NCBI RefSeq assembly: GCF_905397285.1
Contig: NZ_CAJPUX010000001.1
Coordinates: forward strand, 1,116,001 to 1,180,000
Source of the DNA: Cupriavidus plantarum
GTDB lineage: Bacteria; Pseudomonadota; Gammaproteobacteria; Burkholderiales; Burkholderiaceae
Direction: 5' to 3'
Length of the DNA stretch: 64,000 nt
Shown here: positions 44,039 through 52,346 of the stretch, piece after piece
Layout: each line of letters begins with the position of its first letter
How positions within the stretch are numbered: position 1 is the stretch's first letter
Notes under the pieces: generated by a model
Seen by the model: the letters and a program-made list of their open reading frames with translations, nothing else
What the model was told of the DNA's origin: nothing
Database searches by the model: none
Translations under genes and position numbers: made by a program

Positions 44039-44791
44039 ATGACGGACACGCTGCTGAGCCTGCACGGCAAGCGCGCATTGGTGACGGGTGCCTCGAGCGG
44101 CCTCGGCGCGCATTTCGCGCGGCGGCTGGCCGAGCAGGGCGCGGAAGTGGTCCTTGCGGCGCGGCGCGTGGACGCGCTGGAGCAGGTGGCGCGTCAACTG
44201 GAGCCCCATGGCGGCGCCCGCTGTGTGGCGCTGGATGTGACCGACGCCGCCTCGCGCGCGGCCATGGTCGAGGCGGCCGGTCCCATCGACATCCTGATCA
44301 ACAACGCCGGCCTTGTTCGGGAAGGTGCCGCGCTCAGGCACAGCGAAGCCGACTGGGACCTCGTCATCGACACCAACCTCAAGGGCATGTTCTTCGTGGC
44401 GCAGGCGCTCGCGCCGGGAATGCGCGAGCGCGGGGGCGGCAGCATCGTCAACATCGCATCGATCCTTGGCCTCCGGCAGGCGGGAGGCGTCGTGTCGTAC
44501 GCGGTGTCCAAGGCCGGCGTGGTGCAGCTCACGCAGACGCTCGCGCTCGAATGGGCGCGGCATGGCATCCGCGTCAATGCAATCGCGCCGGGCTATATCG
44601 ATACCGAACTCAATCGCGATTTCTGGCGGACCGATGCGGGACGCGCGCTGATCACGCGCATTCCGCAGCGCCGGCTCGGCCAGCTGGAGGACCTCGATGG
44701 TCCGCTGCTCCTGCTCGCGTCCGACGCGTCGCGCTACATGACGGGCGCGGTGATCGCTGTCGATGGCGGTCACCTCGTCAATACGCTTTAA
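44039..44791 (+). CDS. Short-chain dehydrogenase/reductase
   Basis: 250 residues. TGASSGLG, NNAG, NIASILGLRQ and YAVSK (YxxxK) are complete; the ARRVD segment suggests NADP. First gene of a cluster with acyl-CoA dehydrogenase, APH-type kinase and CoA-transferase, so it probably oxidises a hydroxyacyl-CoA or hydroxy acid in that route. Confidence 0.9.
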   Translation: MTDTLLSLHGKRALVTGASSGLGAHFARRLAEQGAEVVLAARRVDALEQVARQLEPHGGARCVALDVTDAASRAAMVEAAGPIDILINNAGLVREGAALRHSEADWDLVIDTNLKGMFFVAQALAPGMRERGGGSIVNIASILGLRQAGGVVSYAVSKAGVVQLTQTLALEWARHGIRVNAIAPGYIDTELNRDFWRTDAGRALITRIPQRRLGQLEDLDGPLLLLASDASRYMTGAVIAVDGGHLVNTL

Positions 44792-44822
44792 GTCAGTTCG
44801 AATACCGTTCTCAAGGAATGCC

Positions 44823-46016
44823 ATGTTTACGCCGTGTCCCACCGATAGAAGCCGCGAGATCGCGGATCGCGTCGAGCGCTTCGTGCGCGACGTGGTTGTG
44901 CCGTACGAGCAGGACCCGCGCGCCGCGTCGCACGGCCCGTCCGCCGAGCTTGTCGACGAACTCCGTGCCAAGGCACGCGCCGCGGGCGTGATGACGCCGC
45001 ACATCCTGGCCGACGGTTCGCACCTGACGCAGCGCGAGACGGCGGCCGTGCTCAAGCGTTCGGGCCTGTCGCCGCTCGGCCCCGTGGCCGTCAATACGAT
45101 GGCGCCCGACGAGGGCAACATGTTCCTGATCGGCAAGGTCGGCACCGCCGCGCAGAAGGCGCGCTTCCTCGAGCCGCTGGTCCGCGGCGAAGCGCGCTCG
45201 GCGTTCTTCATGACCGAACCGGCCGAGGAGGGCGGCGCGGGCTCCGACCCGTCGATGCTCCAGACGCGCGCGGTGCGGGAAGGCAACGAGTGGGTGATCC
45301 GCGGCCGCAAGAAGTTCATCACGGGCGCCGAAGGGGCGAAGGTCGGCATCGTGATGGCGCGCACCGGCGACGGCGAGCGGGCGCAGGCGACGATGTTCCT
45401 CGTCGATCTGCCTCACCCGGCCATCCGCCTGGAACGCGTGCTCGATACCATCGACAGTTCCATGCCGGGCGGCCATGCGCAGTTGCTGATCGACGATCTC
45501 CGCGTGCCGGCGGATCAGGTTCTCGGCGAACCGCACGAAGGCTTCCGCTACGCGCAGGTCCGTCTGTCGCCCGCGCGGCTCTCGCACTGCATGCGCTGGT
45601 TCGGCACCGTCGCGCGCGCGGACGAAATCGCGCGCGCATACGCCACCACGCGCAAGGCCTTCGGCAAGCTGCTGATCGACCACGAGGGCGTGGGTTTCAT
45701 GCTGGCCGAAAATCTCATCGACCTGCAGCAGGCCGCGCTGATGATCGACTGGTGCGCGGGCGTGCTCGACGACGGTTCGTCGGCGACCACGGAAAGCTCG
45801 ATGGCGAAGGTCGCCGTCTCCGAGGCGCTGTTCCGCGTGGCCGACCGCTGCGTGCAGATCCTCGGCGGCAATGGCGTGTCGCGCGACACGATCGTCGAGC
45901 AGGCCTTCCGCGAACTGCGGGCGTTCCGCATCTACGACGGTCCCACGGAAGTCCACAAGTGGTCGCTGGCCAAGAAGATCAAGCGTGACACGCTCCAGGG
46001 CGGCCATCATGGCTGA
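44823..46016 (+). CDS. Acyl-CoA dehydrogenase (ACAD10/11-like neighbour type)
   Basis: 397 residues from ATG 44823. FAD/substrate motifs: FFMTEPAEEGGAGSDPSM, KKFITGAEGAKVGIVMARTG and the C-terminal QILGGNGVSRDTIVEQAFRELRAFRIYDGPTEVHK. It overlaps the next gene, an aminoglycoside-phosphotransferase-like kinase, by eight bases. That pairing is the bacterial equivalent of eukaryotic ACAD10/ACAD11 and of LvaC-LvaA in Pseudomonas putida levulinate catabolism, where a phosphorylated 4-hydroxyacyl-CoA is dephosphorylated and isomerised. Confidence 0.9.
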   Translation: MFTPCPTDRSREIADRVERFVRDVVVPYEQDPRAASHGPSAELVDELRAKARAAGVMTPHILADGSHLTQRETAAVLKRSGLSPLGPVAVNTMAPDEGNMFLIGKVGTAAQKARFLEPLVRGEARSAFFMTEPAEEGGAGSDPSMLQTRAVREGNEWVIRGRKKFITGAEGAKVGIVMARTGDGERAQATMFLVDLPHPAIRLERVLDTIDSSMPGGHAQLLIDDLRVPADQVLGEPHEGFRYAQVRLSPARLSHCMRWFGTVARADEIARAYATTRKAFGKLLIDHEGVGFMLAENLIDLQQAALMIDWCAGVLDDGSSATTESSMAKVAVSEALFRVADRCVQILGGNGVSRDTIVEQAFRELRAFRIYDGPTEVHKWSLAKKIKRDTLQGGHHG

Positions 46017-47061
46017 CGCGGGCGCGACGGTGCCCGTGCGCGCGCAGCACCGCCTCGACGAGGCGGCATTGCTGCGCTGGATGGAAGCGAACGTGGCGGG
46101 GTTTGCCGGCCCCATGCGGATCGACCAGTTCAGCGGCGGGCAATCGAATCCCACGTACCGGCTGCGGACGCCGGCGCGCACCTATGTGCTGCGCCGCAAG
46201 CCGCCAGGCGAGCTCGTGAAGGGCGCGCATGCGGTGGAACGGGAGGCGCGCGTCATGGCCGCGCTGGGGCGGGCTGGGTTTCCGGTGCCTGCCGTGCATG
46301 GCCTGTGCACCGATGACACCGTGATCGGCAGCTGGTTCTTCGTGATGGACATGGTCGATGGCCGCATTTTCTGGGATGCGAGCTTTCCCGAGGTGCCGGT
46401 TGTGGAGCGTGCCGCCTATATGGACGCGATGAACGCGACGCTGGCCGCGCTGCATCGCATCGACTACGCGTCGATCGGACTTGCCGACTATGGCCGCCCC
46501 GGTGGCTATGTCGCGCGGCAGATCGAGCGCTGGTCGAAGCAGTATCTCGCCGACGAACTCGCGGGGCGGCATCCGGCGATGGACCGGCTCGTCGACTGGC
46601 TGCCGGCCCATCTGCCCGCGTCCGACGCCACCGCCATCACGCACGGTGACTTCCGCGTGGACAACATGATTTTCCATCCCACGGAGCCGCGCGTGATCGC
46701 GGTGCTCGACTGGGAGCTGTCCACGCTCGGCGATCCGCTGGCGGACTTCGCCTACCACGCGATGATGTTCCGCATGCCACGCGACATTCTTGGCGGCGTC
46801 GCGGGGCTCGACCTTGCCGCCATCGGACTGCCCGATGAAGCGGCCTATGTGGCCGCGTATTGCGCGCGTACGGGACGCTCCGGCATTGCCGATCTGGATT
46901 TCTACGTGGCGTTCAACATGTTCCGCTTCGCGGCCATCCTGCACGGCATCAAGGGCCGCTCGGCGCGCGGGACGGCGGCCAGCGCGGATGCGCAGGCCAT
47001 GGGCGAACGCTTCGCGCGCGTCGCCGAACTCGCATGGGAGCAAACCGCCAGTATGCGATAG
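46009..47061 (+). CDS. APH-type phosphotransferase, LvaA/ACAD10-kinase-like
   Basis: 350 residues from ATG 46009. Kinase-like fold: GGQSNPTYRL as Gly-rich loop, YVLRRKPPG with the ATP lysine, ITHGDFRVDNMIF as catalytic loop and VLDWELSTLGDPLADFAY as the metal-binding DxE. These proteins phosphorylate small molecules; in the Lva system the target is a 4-hydroxyacyl-CoA. Overlap with the acyl-CoA dehydrogenase gene supports a joint function. Confidence 0.88.
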   Translation: MADAGATVPVRAQHRLDEAALLRWMEANVAGFAGPMRIDQFSGGQSNPTYRLRTPARTYVLRRKPPGELVKGAHAVEREARVMAALGRAGFPVPAVHGLCTDDTVIGSWFFVMDMVDGRIFWDASFPEVPVVERAAYMDAMNATLAALHRIDYASIGLADYGRPGGYVARQIERWSKQYLADELAGRHPAMDRLVDWLPAHLPASDATAITHGDFRVDNMIFHPTEPRVIAVLDWELSTLGDPLADFAYHAMMFRMPRDILGGVAGLDLAAIGLPDEAAYVAAYCARTGRSGIADLDFYVAFNMFRFAAILHGIKGRSARGTAASADAQAMGERFARVAELAWEQTASMR

Positions 47062-47110
47062 CCGCGTTCGCCACCGTCCCCCGCAAACAATAACGACAGG
47101 AGACAACCAC

Positions 47111-47809
47111 ATGAACAAGCTCTATGGCTCCGCCGCGGCCGCGCTCGAAGGCGCGGTGCGCGATGGCCAGACCATCGCCGTCGGCGGCTTCGGCCTCTGC
47201 GGCATTCCGGAAGCGCTGATCGACGCGCTGCGCGACAGCGGCGTGCGGGACCTGACCGCCATCTCGAACAACGCGGGCGTCGACGGCTTCGGCCTCGGCA
47301 AGCTGCTGGAGACGCGCCAGATCCGCAAGATGATCGCGAGCTACGTCGGCGAGAACAAGGAGTTCGAGCGCCAGTACCTGGCCGGCGAACTCGAGCTCGA
47401 GTTCACGCCGCAGGGCACCCTGGCAGAGAAGTTGCGCGCGGGTGGGGCGGGTATTCCGGCGTTCTTCACGAAGACGGGCGTCGGCACGATCGTCGCCGAG
47501 GGCAAGGAAGTGCGCGAGTTCGACGGCAGCCAGTACGTGATGGAGCGATCGCTGGTACCGGACGTCGCGCTCATCAAGGCCGATGTCGCCGACCATGCGG
47601 GCAACCTGCGTTTCCGCTATACCGCGCGCAACTTCAATCCGGCGGCGGCCATGGCGGGCAAGCTCTGCATCGTCGAGGTCGAGCGGCTCGTCGAGACGGG
47701 CGACATCGCGCCAGACGATATCCATCTGCCGGGCATCTACGTGCATCGCATCGTCGTGAACGCCCATCCCGAGAAACGCATCGAGAAGCGCACCACGCGC
47801 CCCGCCTGA
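47111..47809 (+). CDS. scoA: 3-oxoacid CoA-transferase subunit A
   Basis: 232 residues from ATG 47111. DGQTIAVGGFGLCGIPEALIDAL, ISNNAGVDGFGLGKLL and FFTKTGVGT are typical of the A chain of succinyl-CoA:3-oxoacid CoA-transferase. It pairs with the B subunit 15 bases downstream. Exact acid (acetoacetate, 3-oxovalerate or other) not determinable. Confidence 0.92.
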   Translation: MNKLYGSAAAALEGAVRDGQTIAVGGFGLCGIPEALIDALRDSGVRDLTAISNNAGVDGFGLGKLLETRQIRKMIASYVGENKEFERQYLAGELELEFTPQGTLAEKLRAGGAGIPAFFTKTGVGTIVAEGKEVREFDGSQYVMERSLVPDVALIKADVADHAGNLRFRYTARNFNPAAAMAGKLCIVEVERLVETGDIAPDDIHLPGIYVHRIVVNAHPEKRIEKRTTRPA

Positions 47810-47824
47810 GCAGGAGACACCGAT

Positions 47825-48496
47825 ATGCCATGGACGCATGAACAGATGGCCGCCCGCGCGGCCGCGGAACTGCAGGACGGCTTCTATGTGAATCTCGGCA
47901 TTGGCCTGCCGACGCTCGTCGCTAATCACGTCCCGCCCGATATTGACGTCTGGCTGCAGGCGGAGAACGGCATGCTGGGCATCGGGCCGTACCCGACCGA
48001 GGACGAGGTCGATGCGGACCTGATCAACGCGGGCAAGCAGACCGTGACGACCGTGCGCGGCACGTCGATCGTCAGCAGCGACCAGGCGTTTGCGATGGTG
48101 CGTGGCGGCAAGATACAGCTCAGCATCCTTGGCGCGATGCAGGTCAGCGAGCGGGGCGACCTCGCCAACTGGATGATTCCGGGCAAGATGGTCAAGGGCA
48201 TGGGCGGCGCGATGGACCTCGTCGCGGGCGTCGCGCGCGTGGTCGTGTTGATGGAGCATGTGGCGCGGCGGAAGGACGGTGGCTTCGATCTCAAGATCCT
48301 GCCGCAATGCACGCTGCCGCTGACTGGCGTGCGCGTCGTCAGCCGGATCATCACGGACCTTGCCGTCATCGATGTGGCATCCGATGGCCTGCGTGTGGTG
48401 GAACTGGCACCCGAGGTCACGCCGGGCCTGCTGCGGGAACTGACCGGTGCGCCGTTGATCTTCTCGCCCTCGATCTCCTCGCCCTTGATTTCCTGA
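47825..48496 (+). CDS. scoB: 3-oxoacid CoA-transferase subunit B
   Basis: 223 residues. [15 protein letters not shown] and the catalytic-glutamate motif [13 protein letters not shown] are intact. Forms a heterodimer or heterotetramer with subunit A. The last residues ([10 protein letters not shown]) come from a short repeated stretch before the stop. Confidence 0.92.
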   Translation: MPWTHEQMAARAAAELQDGFYVNLGIGLPTLVANHVPPDIDVWLQAENGMLGIGPYPTEDEVDADLINAGKQTVTTVRGTSIVSSDQAFAMVRGGKIQLSILGAMQVSERGDLANWMIPGKMVKGMGGAMDLVAGVARVVVLMEHVARRKDGGFDLKILPQCTLPLTGVRVVSRIITDLAVIDVASDGLRVVELAPEVTPGLLRELTGAPLIFSPSISSPLIS

Positions 48497-48519
48497 TCCT
48501 GCCAACGACGGAGGCCCTC

Positions 48520-49374
48520 ATGGCATCGCGTCCTTCGCCGGTCCAGCGCGCGCTCGCGGTGTTGCGCGCGTTGTCCGATCCCGAAGTCCGCCGCATGAGC
48601 GACGTGGCGCGCGCGACGGGGCTGGATCCCGCCACCGCGTCGCGGTTGCTCGACATGCTCGTGCGGGAGGGCTTCGCCACGCGCGACGCGCATCGGCACT
48701 TCGGGATCGGCCCCGAAATCTTCCAGCTGGCCGATGTCGGGCAGCGGCGTGTCGATCTGCGGCAACTGGCGCGGCCCGCGCTGCAACGGCTCGTCGAGGC
48801 GTTCGGGGACACCGCGGTGCTCACTGAAGCGAGCCACGGCGAGGCCGTCTGCTCGGACCGCGAGCGCGGCACGCATCCCGCGCATGCGAACTACGTGACC
48901 GTGGGCACGCGGCGTCCGCTCGGCGTTGGCGCCGGAAGTCTCGCGGTGCTGGCCTGGCTGCCGGCGGTGGAACGCGCGCTTCGGCTGCAACAGACCGCGC
49001 GCAAGCTGGTGAACTATCCGCGCCTGACCGCGGCGGCCATCAGCGACGAGATCGACGCCGCGCATGCGCGCGGGCACGTGATGTTTCTCGACTGGGTGGT
49101 GGAGGGCATGGGCGGCATCGCGGTGCCGATCCTCGACTACGAAGGCCGTCCCATCGGCGCGCTCAGCGTGGTGGCGTCGAGCGCGCGGCTACGCGCCAAC
49201 GAACCCGCACTCGCGCGCCGCCTCGGTCAGGAAGCCCGGCGCATCGCCAGCGCGTGGACGCGGATGGTCGTCCCCACCGGGGACACGCACAGGGCCGCCT
49301 GCCGAGGCGCGTCGCCGCGCAGCGGCGGGGCGAGCGCGCCGCGCGGAAAGACGCTGGCAAGCGCCTTGCCGTAG
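48520..49374 (+). CDS. IclR-family regulator with an aberrant C-terminal tail
   Basis: 284 residues from ATG 48520. HTH: VQRALAVLRALSD, LDPATASRLLDMLVREGF; effector domain with RRPLGVGAGSLAVLAWLP and WVVEGMGGIAVPILDYEG. The domain is complete by about residue 250. The last 30 residues (SPRSGGASAPRGKTLASALP) are the antisense reading of a fragment duplicated from the AtuA C-terminal-domain gene next door, so the native stop was probably lost. Likely regulates the preceding catabolic operon or the AtuA genes it faces. Confidence 0.85.
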   Translation: MASRPSPVQRALAVLRALSDPEVRRMSDVARATGLDPATASRLLDMLVREGFATRDAHRHFGIGPEIFQLADVGQRRVDLRQLARPALQRLVEAFGDTAVLTEASHGEAVCSDRERGTHPAHANYVTVGTRRPLGVGAGSLAVLAWLPAVERALRLQQTARKLVNYPRLTAAAISDEIDAAHARGHVMFLDWVVEGMGGIAVPILDYEGRPIGALSVVASSARLRANEPALARRLGQEARRIASAWTRMVVPTGDTHRAACRGASPRSGGASAPRGKTLASALP

Positions 49375-49390
49375 CGATCGATCCCAGCGC
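49300..49390 (-). pseudogene. Duplicated remnant of the AtuA C-terminal-domain gene
   Basis: On the minus strand, directly after the stop of the intact gene (49391-49756), the sequence reads AGIDRYGKALAS, then GALAPPLRGDAP. This echoes LAIDNYGKALAS and DALAPLLRGPDAP of the intact protein. At base level 49354-49383 matches 49476-49505 in 26 of 30 positions. It overlaps the 3' end of the opposing IclR gene. Confidence 0.65.
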
Positions 49391-49756
49391 TCAGTGGTCC
49401 GCCACCGGCGCGTCCGGCCCGCGCAGCAGCGGGGCCAGCGCGTCGGGAATCTCGACTTCAAAGCGCAATACGGCACTGGCAAGAGCCTTGCCGTAGTTGT
49501 CGATCGCCAGGCTGCGCGACACGCCGCCCCCGAGCGCGCCCTCCGCGACGAAGTTCAGCACCTGCAGCCCATCGACGTCATGGCGGGTGACGTCGCCGGT
49601 GATCAGCGTGCCGTAGTGCGCCTTGAAGGCGGCAGCGGTCAGTTGTGCCTGGATGTGCGGATAGAATTCGGGCGCGTAGGCGATGACGGCCGTGTTGGAG
49701 GTGTCGCCCTTGTCGCCGGAACGGGTATGCGCCACGCGGCGCAGCGGGACTCGCAT
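49391..49756 (-). CDS. AtuA C-terminal ferredoxin-fold domain protein
   Basis: 121 residues. VPLRRVAHTRSGDKGDTSNTAVIAY is the recognisable start of the AtuA-like C-terminal domain, which in some proteins is fused to AtuA and here is separate. It follows the AtuA gene by 19 bases on the same strand and most likely acts as its second subunit. Confidence 0.85.
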   Translation of the reverse strand: MRVPLRRVAHTRSGDKGDTSNTAVIAYAPEFYPHIQAQLTAAAFKAHYGTLITGDVTRHDVDGLQVLNFVAEGALGGGVSRSLAIDNYGKALASAVLRFEVEIPDALAPLLRGPDAPVADH

Positions 49757-49775
49757 CGGTATCTCCTTTCAACGT

Positions 49776-51131
49776 TCAGACGAACTGCACCTGGGAAGCA
49801 ATCATCGCGCGCGGCACCAGCGCCGACCACACGCCGATGATCTCGCGCGTGCGATCCTGATGCGGCACGCGCTTGCCCGTGGAGGCCAGCCCGCAAACCG
49901 CCATACTGTCGATCTCGCGTCCGACCTTCGCGGCCTCCTCGCGCGTACGCGTCCGTGCGGCCACGCGCACGGCTATCTCGTTCGGCTCGCAGGCCGGTAC
50001 GGGGGAGGCCGCGCCATGCACCGCATTGACCCCGAGAAAGTCGATGCGCAGCGCCTCGGCATCGAGCTTTGCGAGCGCGAACCGCTCTGCAAGAATCGTC
50101 CTGGCGAGTTCCGCCTTGGCCAGGCAGCCCGGCCCCGCGTAGAAGAACATGTCCTCGCCGATATGCCCCTCGGTGCAGCCGAGCGACACCTTCAGCGTGT
50201 CCGTACGCGGCAAACCGGTCACGCCACTGACTCGCACGCGGTCAGGCCCCAGCTGTTCCAGCCGCGCGGTCGAAAAATCGACAATCACATCGGGGGTGAT
50301 GTAGCGGCGCGGGTCGTGCACCTCGTAGAACATCTGCTCCTTGACCGTCTCGAGGTCGATGCGCCCGCCCGTACCCGCGACCTTGCCGATCACAGCCGTG
50401 CCATCGGCCTCCACCTCGGCAATCGGAAACGCGAGATTCCACGGCTCGGGCACGTCCTTGTACCCGGGGTCGCCGAAATATCCACCCGTCACCTGCGCCC
50501 CGCACTCGAGCAAATGGCCGATCGCACTGCCGCGGGCCAGCCGCGCGACATCGTCGGCCGCCCACCCGAAATGAAACATCATCGGTGCAAGAAACAGCGA
50601 CGGGTCGGCCACGCGGCCCGTGATCACGATCTGCGCGCCCGCGCGCAACGCCTCGACGATGGGGGCCGCGCCTTCATAAGGTTCCGCGCTGATGAGCGTG
50701 TCCCGCAGCGTCGCCACGGGCTTGCCGCTCTCGAGCAGCGTGAGGTCGAGCTCGCAAATCGTCTTCGTCAAATCGGTGGTCGTCACCGCGGCAATCTTGA
50801 CGCCGGGCAGGCCGAGTTCCTCGCACAGTTGTGCGACACGCCTCGCCGCACCGAGCGGATGAATCCAGCCCTGATTGCTGACGATGCGCGTACCGTTGGC
50901 GATGCAATGCGGCAGCACCGCACGCATGCGTTCGTCGAGGTACGTGTCGTAGCCCGCGAACGAGGGATCGCGGCGCTTCCGCACCTGCGCGGCGGATACC
51001 GTGGCCTCCGCCATCGTTTCGAAGCACAGGTAATCGAGCTTGCCGAGCCGCGCGGACAACGCGGCGGGTTCCACGCGATCGCCCCACCAGCCGGAGCCGG
51101 AGCCGATGCGCAGGGTGTTTGTCTGGGTCAT
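49776..51131 (-). CDS. Acyclic terpene utilization AtuA-family protein (DUF1446)
   Basis: 451 residues. LRIGSGSGWWGDRVEPAALS and LDYLCFETMAEAT open the DUF1446 domain; TGRVADPSLFLAPMMFHFGW and LECGAQVTGGYFGDPG are further family blocks. AtuA is needed for citronellol/geranyl-CoA use in Pseudomonas, but many beta-proteobacterial homologues occur beside Bug proteins, as here, and probably act on other branched or hydroxy acids. Biochemical activity is unknown. Confidence 0.87.
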   Translation of the reverse strand: MTQTNTLRIGSGSGWWGDRVEPAALSARLGKLDYLCFETMAEATVSAAQVRKRRDPSFAGYDTYLDERMRAVLPHCIANGTRIVSNQGWIHPLGAARRVAQLCEELGLPGVKIAAVTTTDLTKTICELDLTLLESGKPVATLRDTLISAEPYEGAAPIVEALRAGAQIVITGRVADPSLFLAPMMFHFGWAADDVARLARGSAIGHLLECGAQVTGGYFGDPGYKDVPEPWNLAFPIAEVEADGTAVIGKVAGTGGRIDLETVKEQMFYEVHDPRRYITPDVIVDFSTARLEQLGPDRVRVSGVTGLPRTDTLKVSLGCTEGHIGEDMFFYAGPGCLAKAELARTILAERFALAKLDAEALRIDFLGVNAVHGAASPVPACEPNEIAVRVAARTRTREEAAKVGREIDSMAVCGLASTGKRVPHQDRTREIIGVWSALVPRAMIASQVQFV

Positions 51132-51168
51132 GAGAGTCTGCCTGTCAAGGGAAGAGCGGGGCTCGGGC

Positions 51169-52152
51169 CTATTGCGCCTTGATGCCGGCCGTGCGGATCA
51201 CGCGCGACCACTTCTCGGTGTCGCTGCCGATCTCCTTCGCGAACGCAGCCGAGCCTTCGCCACCTGGCTCCGCGCCGAGTTGTTCGATGCGCTGCCGCAC
51301 CTCGGGCATCGCGAGCACCTTGTCCACGGCCTGCTGAAGTTGTCTGACGCGCTCCGGCGGCGTGCCGGCGGGCACGAGCAGGCCGAACCACGAGTTCACC
51401 TCGTAGCCGGGCAGGCCGGATTCGCGAACCGTTGGCACCGACGGCAGCACGGACGCGCGCCTCACACCCGTGACCGCGAGCGCCTTGACCTTGCCCGCCT
51501 GAATCTGCGCGAGCGCGGACGGCAGGTTGTCGAACATCAGGTTGACCTGTCCCGCGAGCAGGTCCGTCATCGCTGGCGCCGCGCCTTTATACGGCACGTG
51601 CTGCATGCTCGTGCCCGCCATCATGTTCAGCAGTTCGCCGGAGAGGTGCGGCGAGCCGCCCGTGCTCGTCGACGCGTAGTTGATCTTGCCCGGCTCGCGC
51701 TTCGCCAGCGCGATCAGTTCGCCGATGGTCTGCGCCTTGAGCGTGCTGTTGATCAGCAAAACGTTCGGCGAGTTGGCGACCAGCGTGACGGGCGTGAAGT
51801 CCTTCGCGCTGTCGTACGGCATGCGCGCGTAGATGAACTGGTTGGTGACCTGCGTGCCAAGCGTGCCCATGAGCAGCGTGTAGCCGTCGGGCGCGCTGCG
51901 GGCCACGGCCTCCGCGCCGATATTGCCGCCCGCGCCGGGACGGTTGTCGACGACGATCGACTGGCCGAGTACCTCGCCGGCCTTCTGCGCGACGAGCCGC
52001 GCGAGGATGTCCGTGGTGCCGCCGGGCGTGAACGGCACGACGAGCCGCAAGGGCTTGGACGGGAACGTTTCGGCGGCGCTCGCGCTCGGTGCGCTCAGTG
52101 CGGCGCTCATTGCGACGCTCATTGCGGCGCACGCAAAGGGAAGGGCTCTCAT
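51169..52152 (-). CDS. Bug-type substrate-binding protein
   Basis: 327 residues from ATG 52150-52152. Signal peptide ending SASAAE, then FPSKPLRLVVPFTPGGTTDILAR, VDNRPGAGG, APDGYTLLMG and the HVPYKGAAPA loop. Upstream of atuA on the same strand, thus probably the uptake component for the AtuA substrate. Confidence 0.93.
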   Translation of the reverse strand: MRALPFACAAMSVAMSAALSAPSASAAETFPSKPLRLVVPFTPGGTTDILARLVAQKAGEVLGQSIVVDNRPGAGGNIGAEAVARSAPDGYTLLMGTLGTQVTNQFIYARMPYDSAKDFTPVTLVANSPNVLLINSTLKAQTIGELIALAKREPGKINYASTSTGGSPHLSGELLNMMAGTSMQHVPYKGAAPAMTDLLAGQVNLMFDNLPSALAQIQAGKVKALAVTGVRRASVLPSVPTVRESGLPGYEVNSWFGLLVPAGTPPERVRQLQQAVDKVLAMPEVRQRIEQLGAEPGGEGSAAFAKEIGSDTEKWSRVIRTAGIKAQ

Positions 52153-52346
52153 CAGGTTGTCTCCGGTGGTTTCGTTGCGAAACTCTGTGCGGCACATGGT
52201 AGGAAGCGCCCGGAAACCGCGTCAAACAAATGACCGATATTTTCATTGAATGAAAACACGCGAAGGCCTTTCCCCCGCAAAGGCGTCGTATTTGAAAACG
52301 CGGATCGCCATCGCTCCCTAGAATCCCCCCGAAAGGAGGATGTCCC

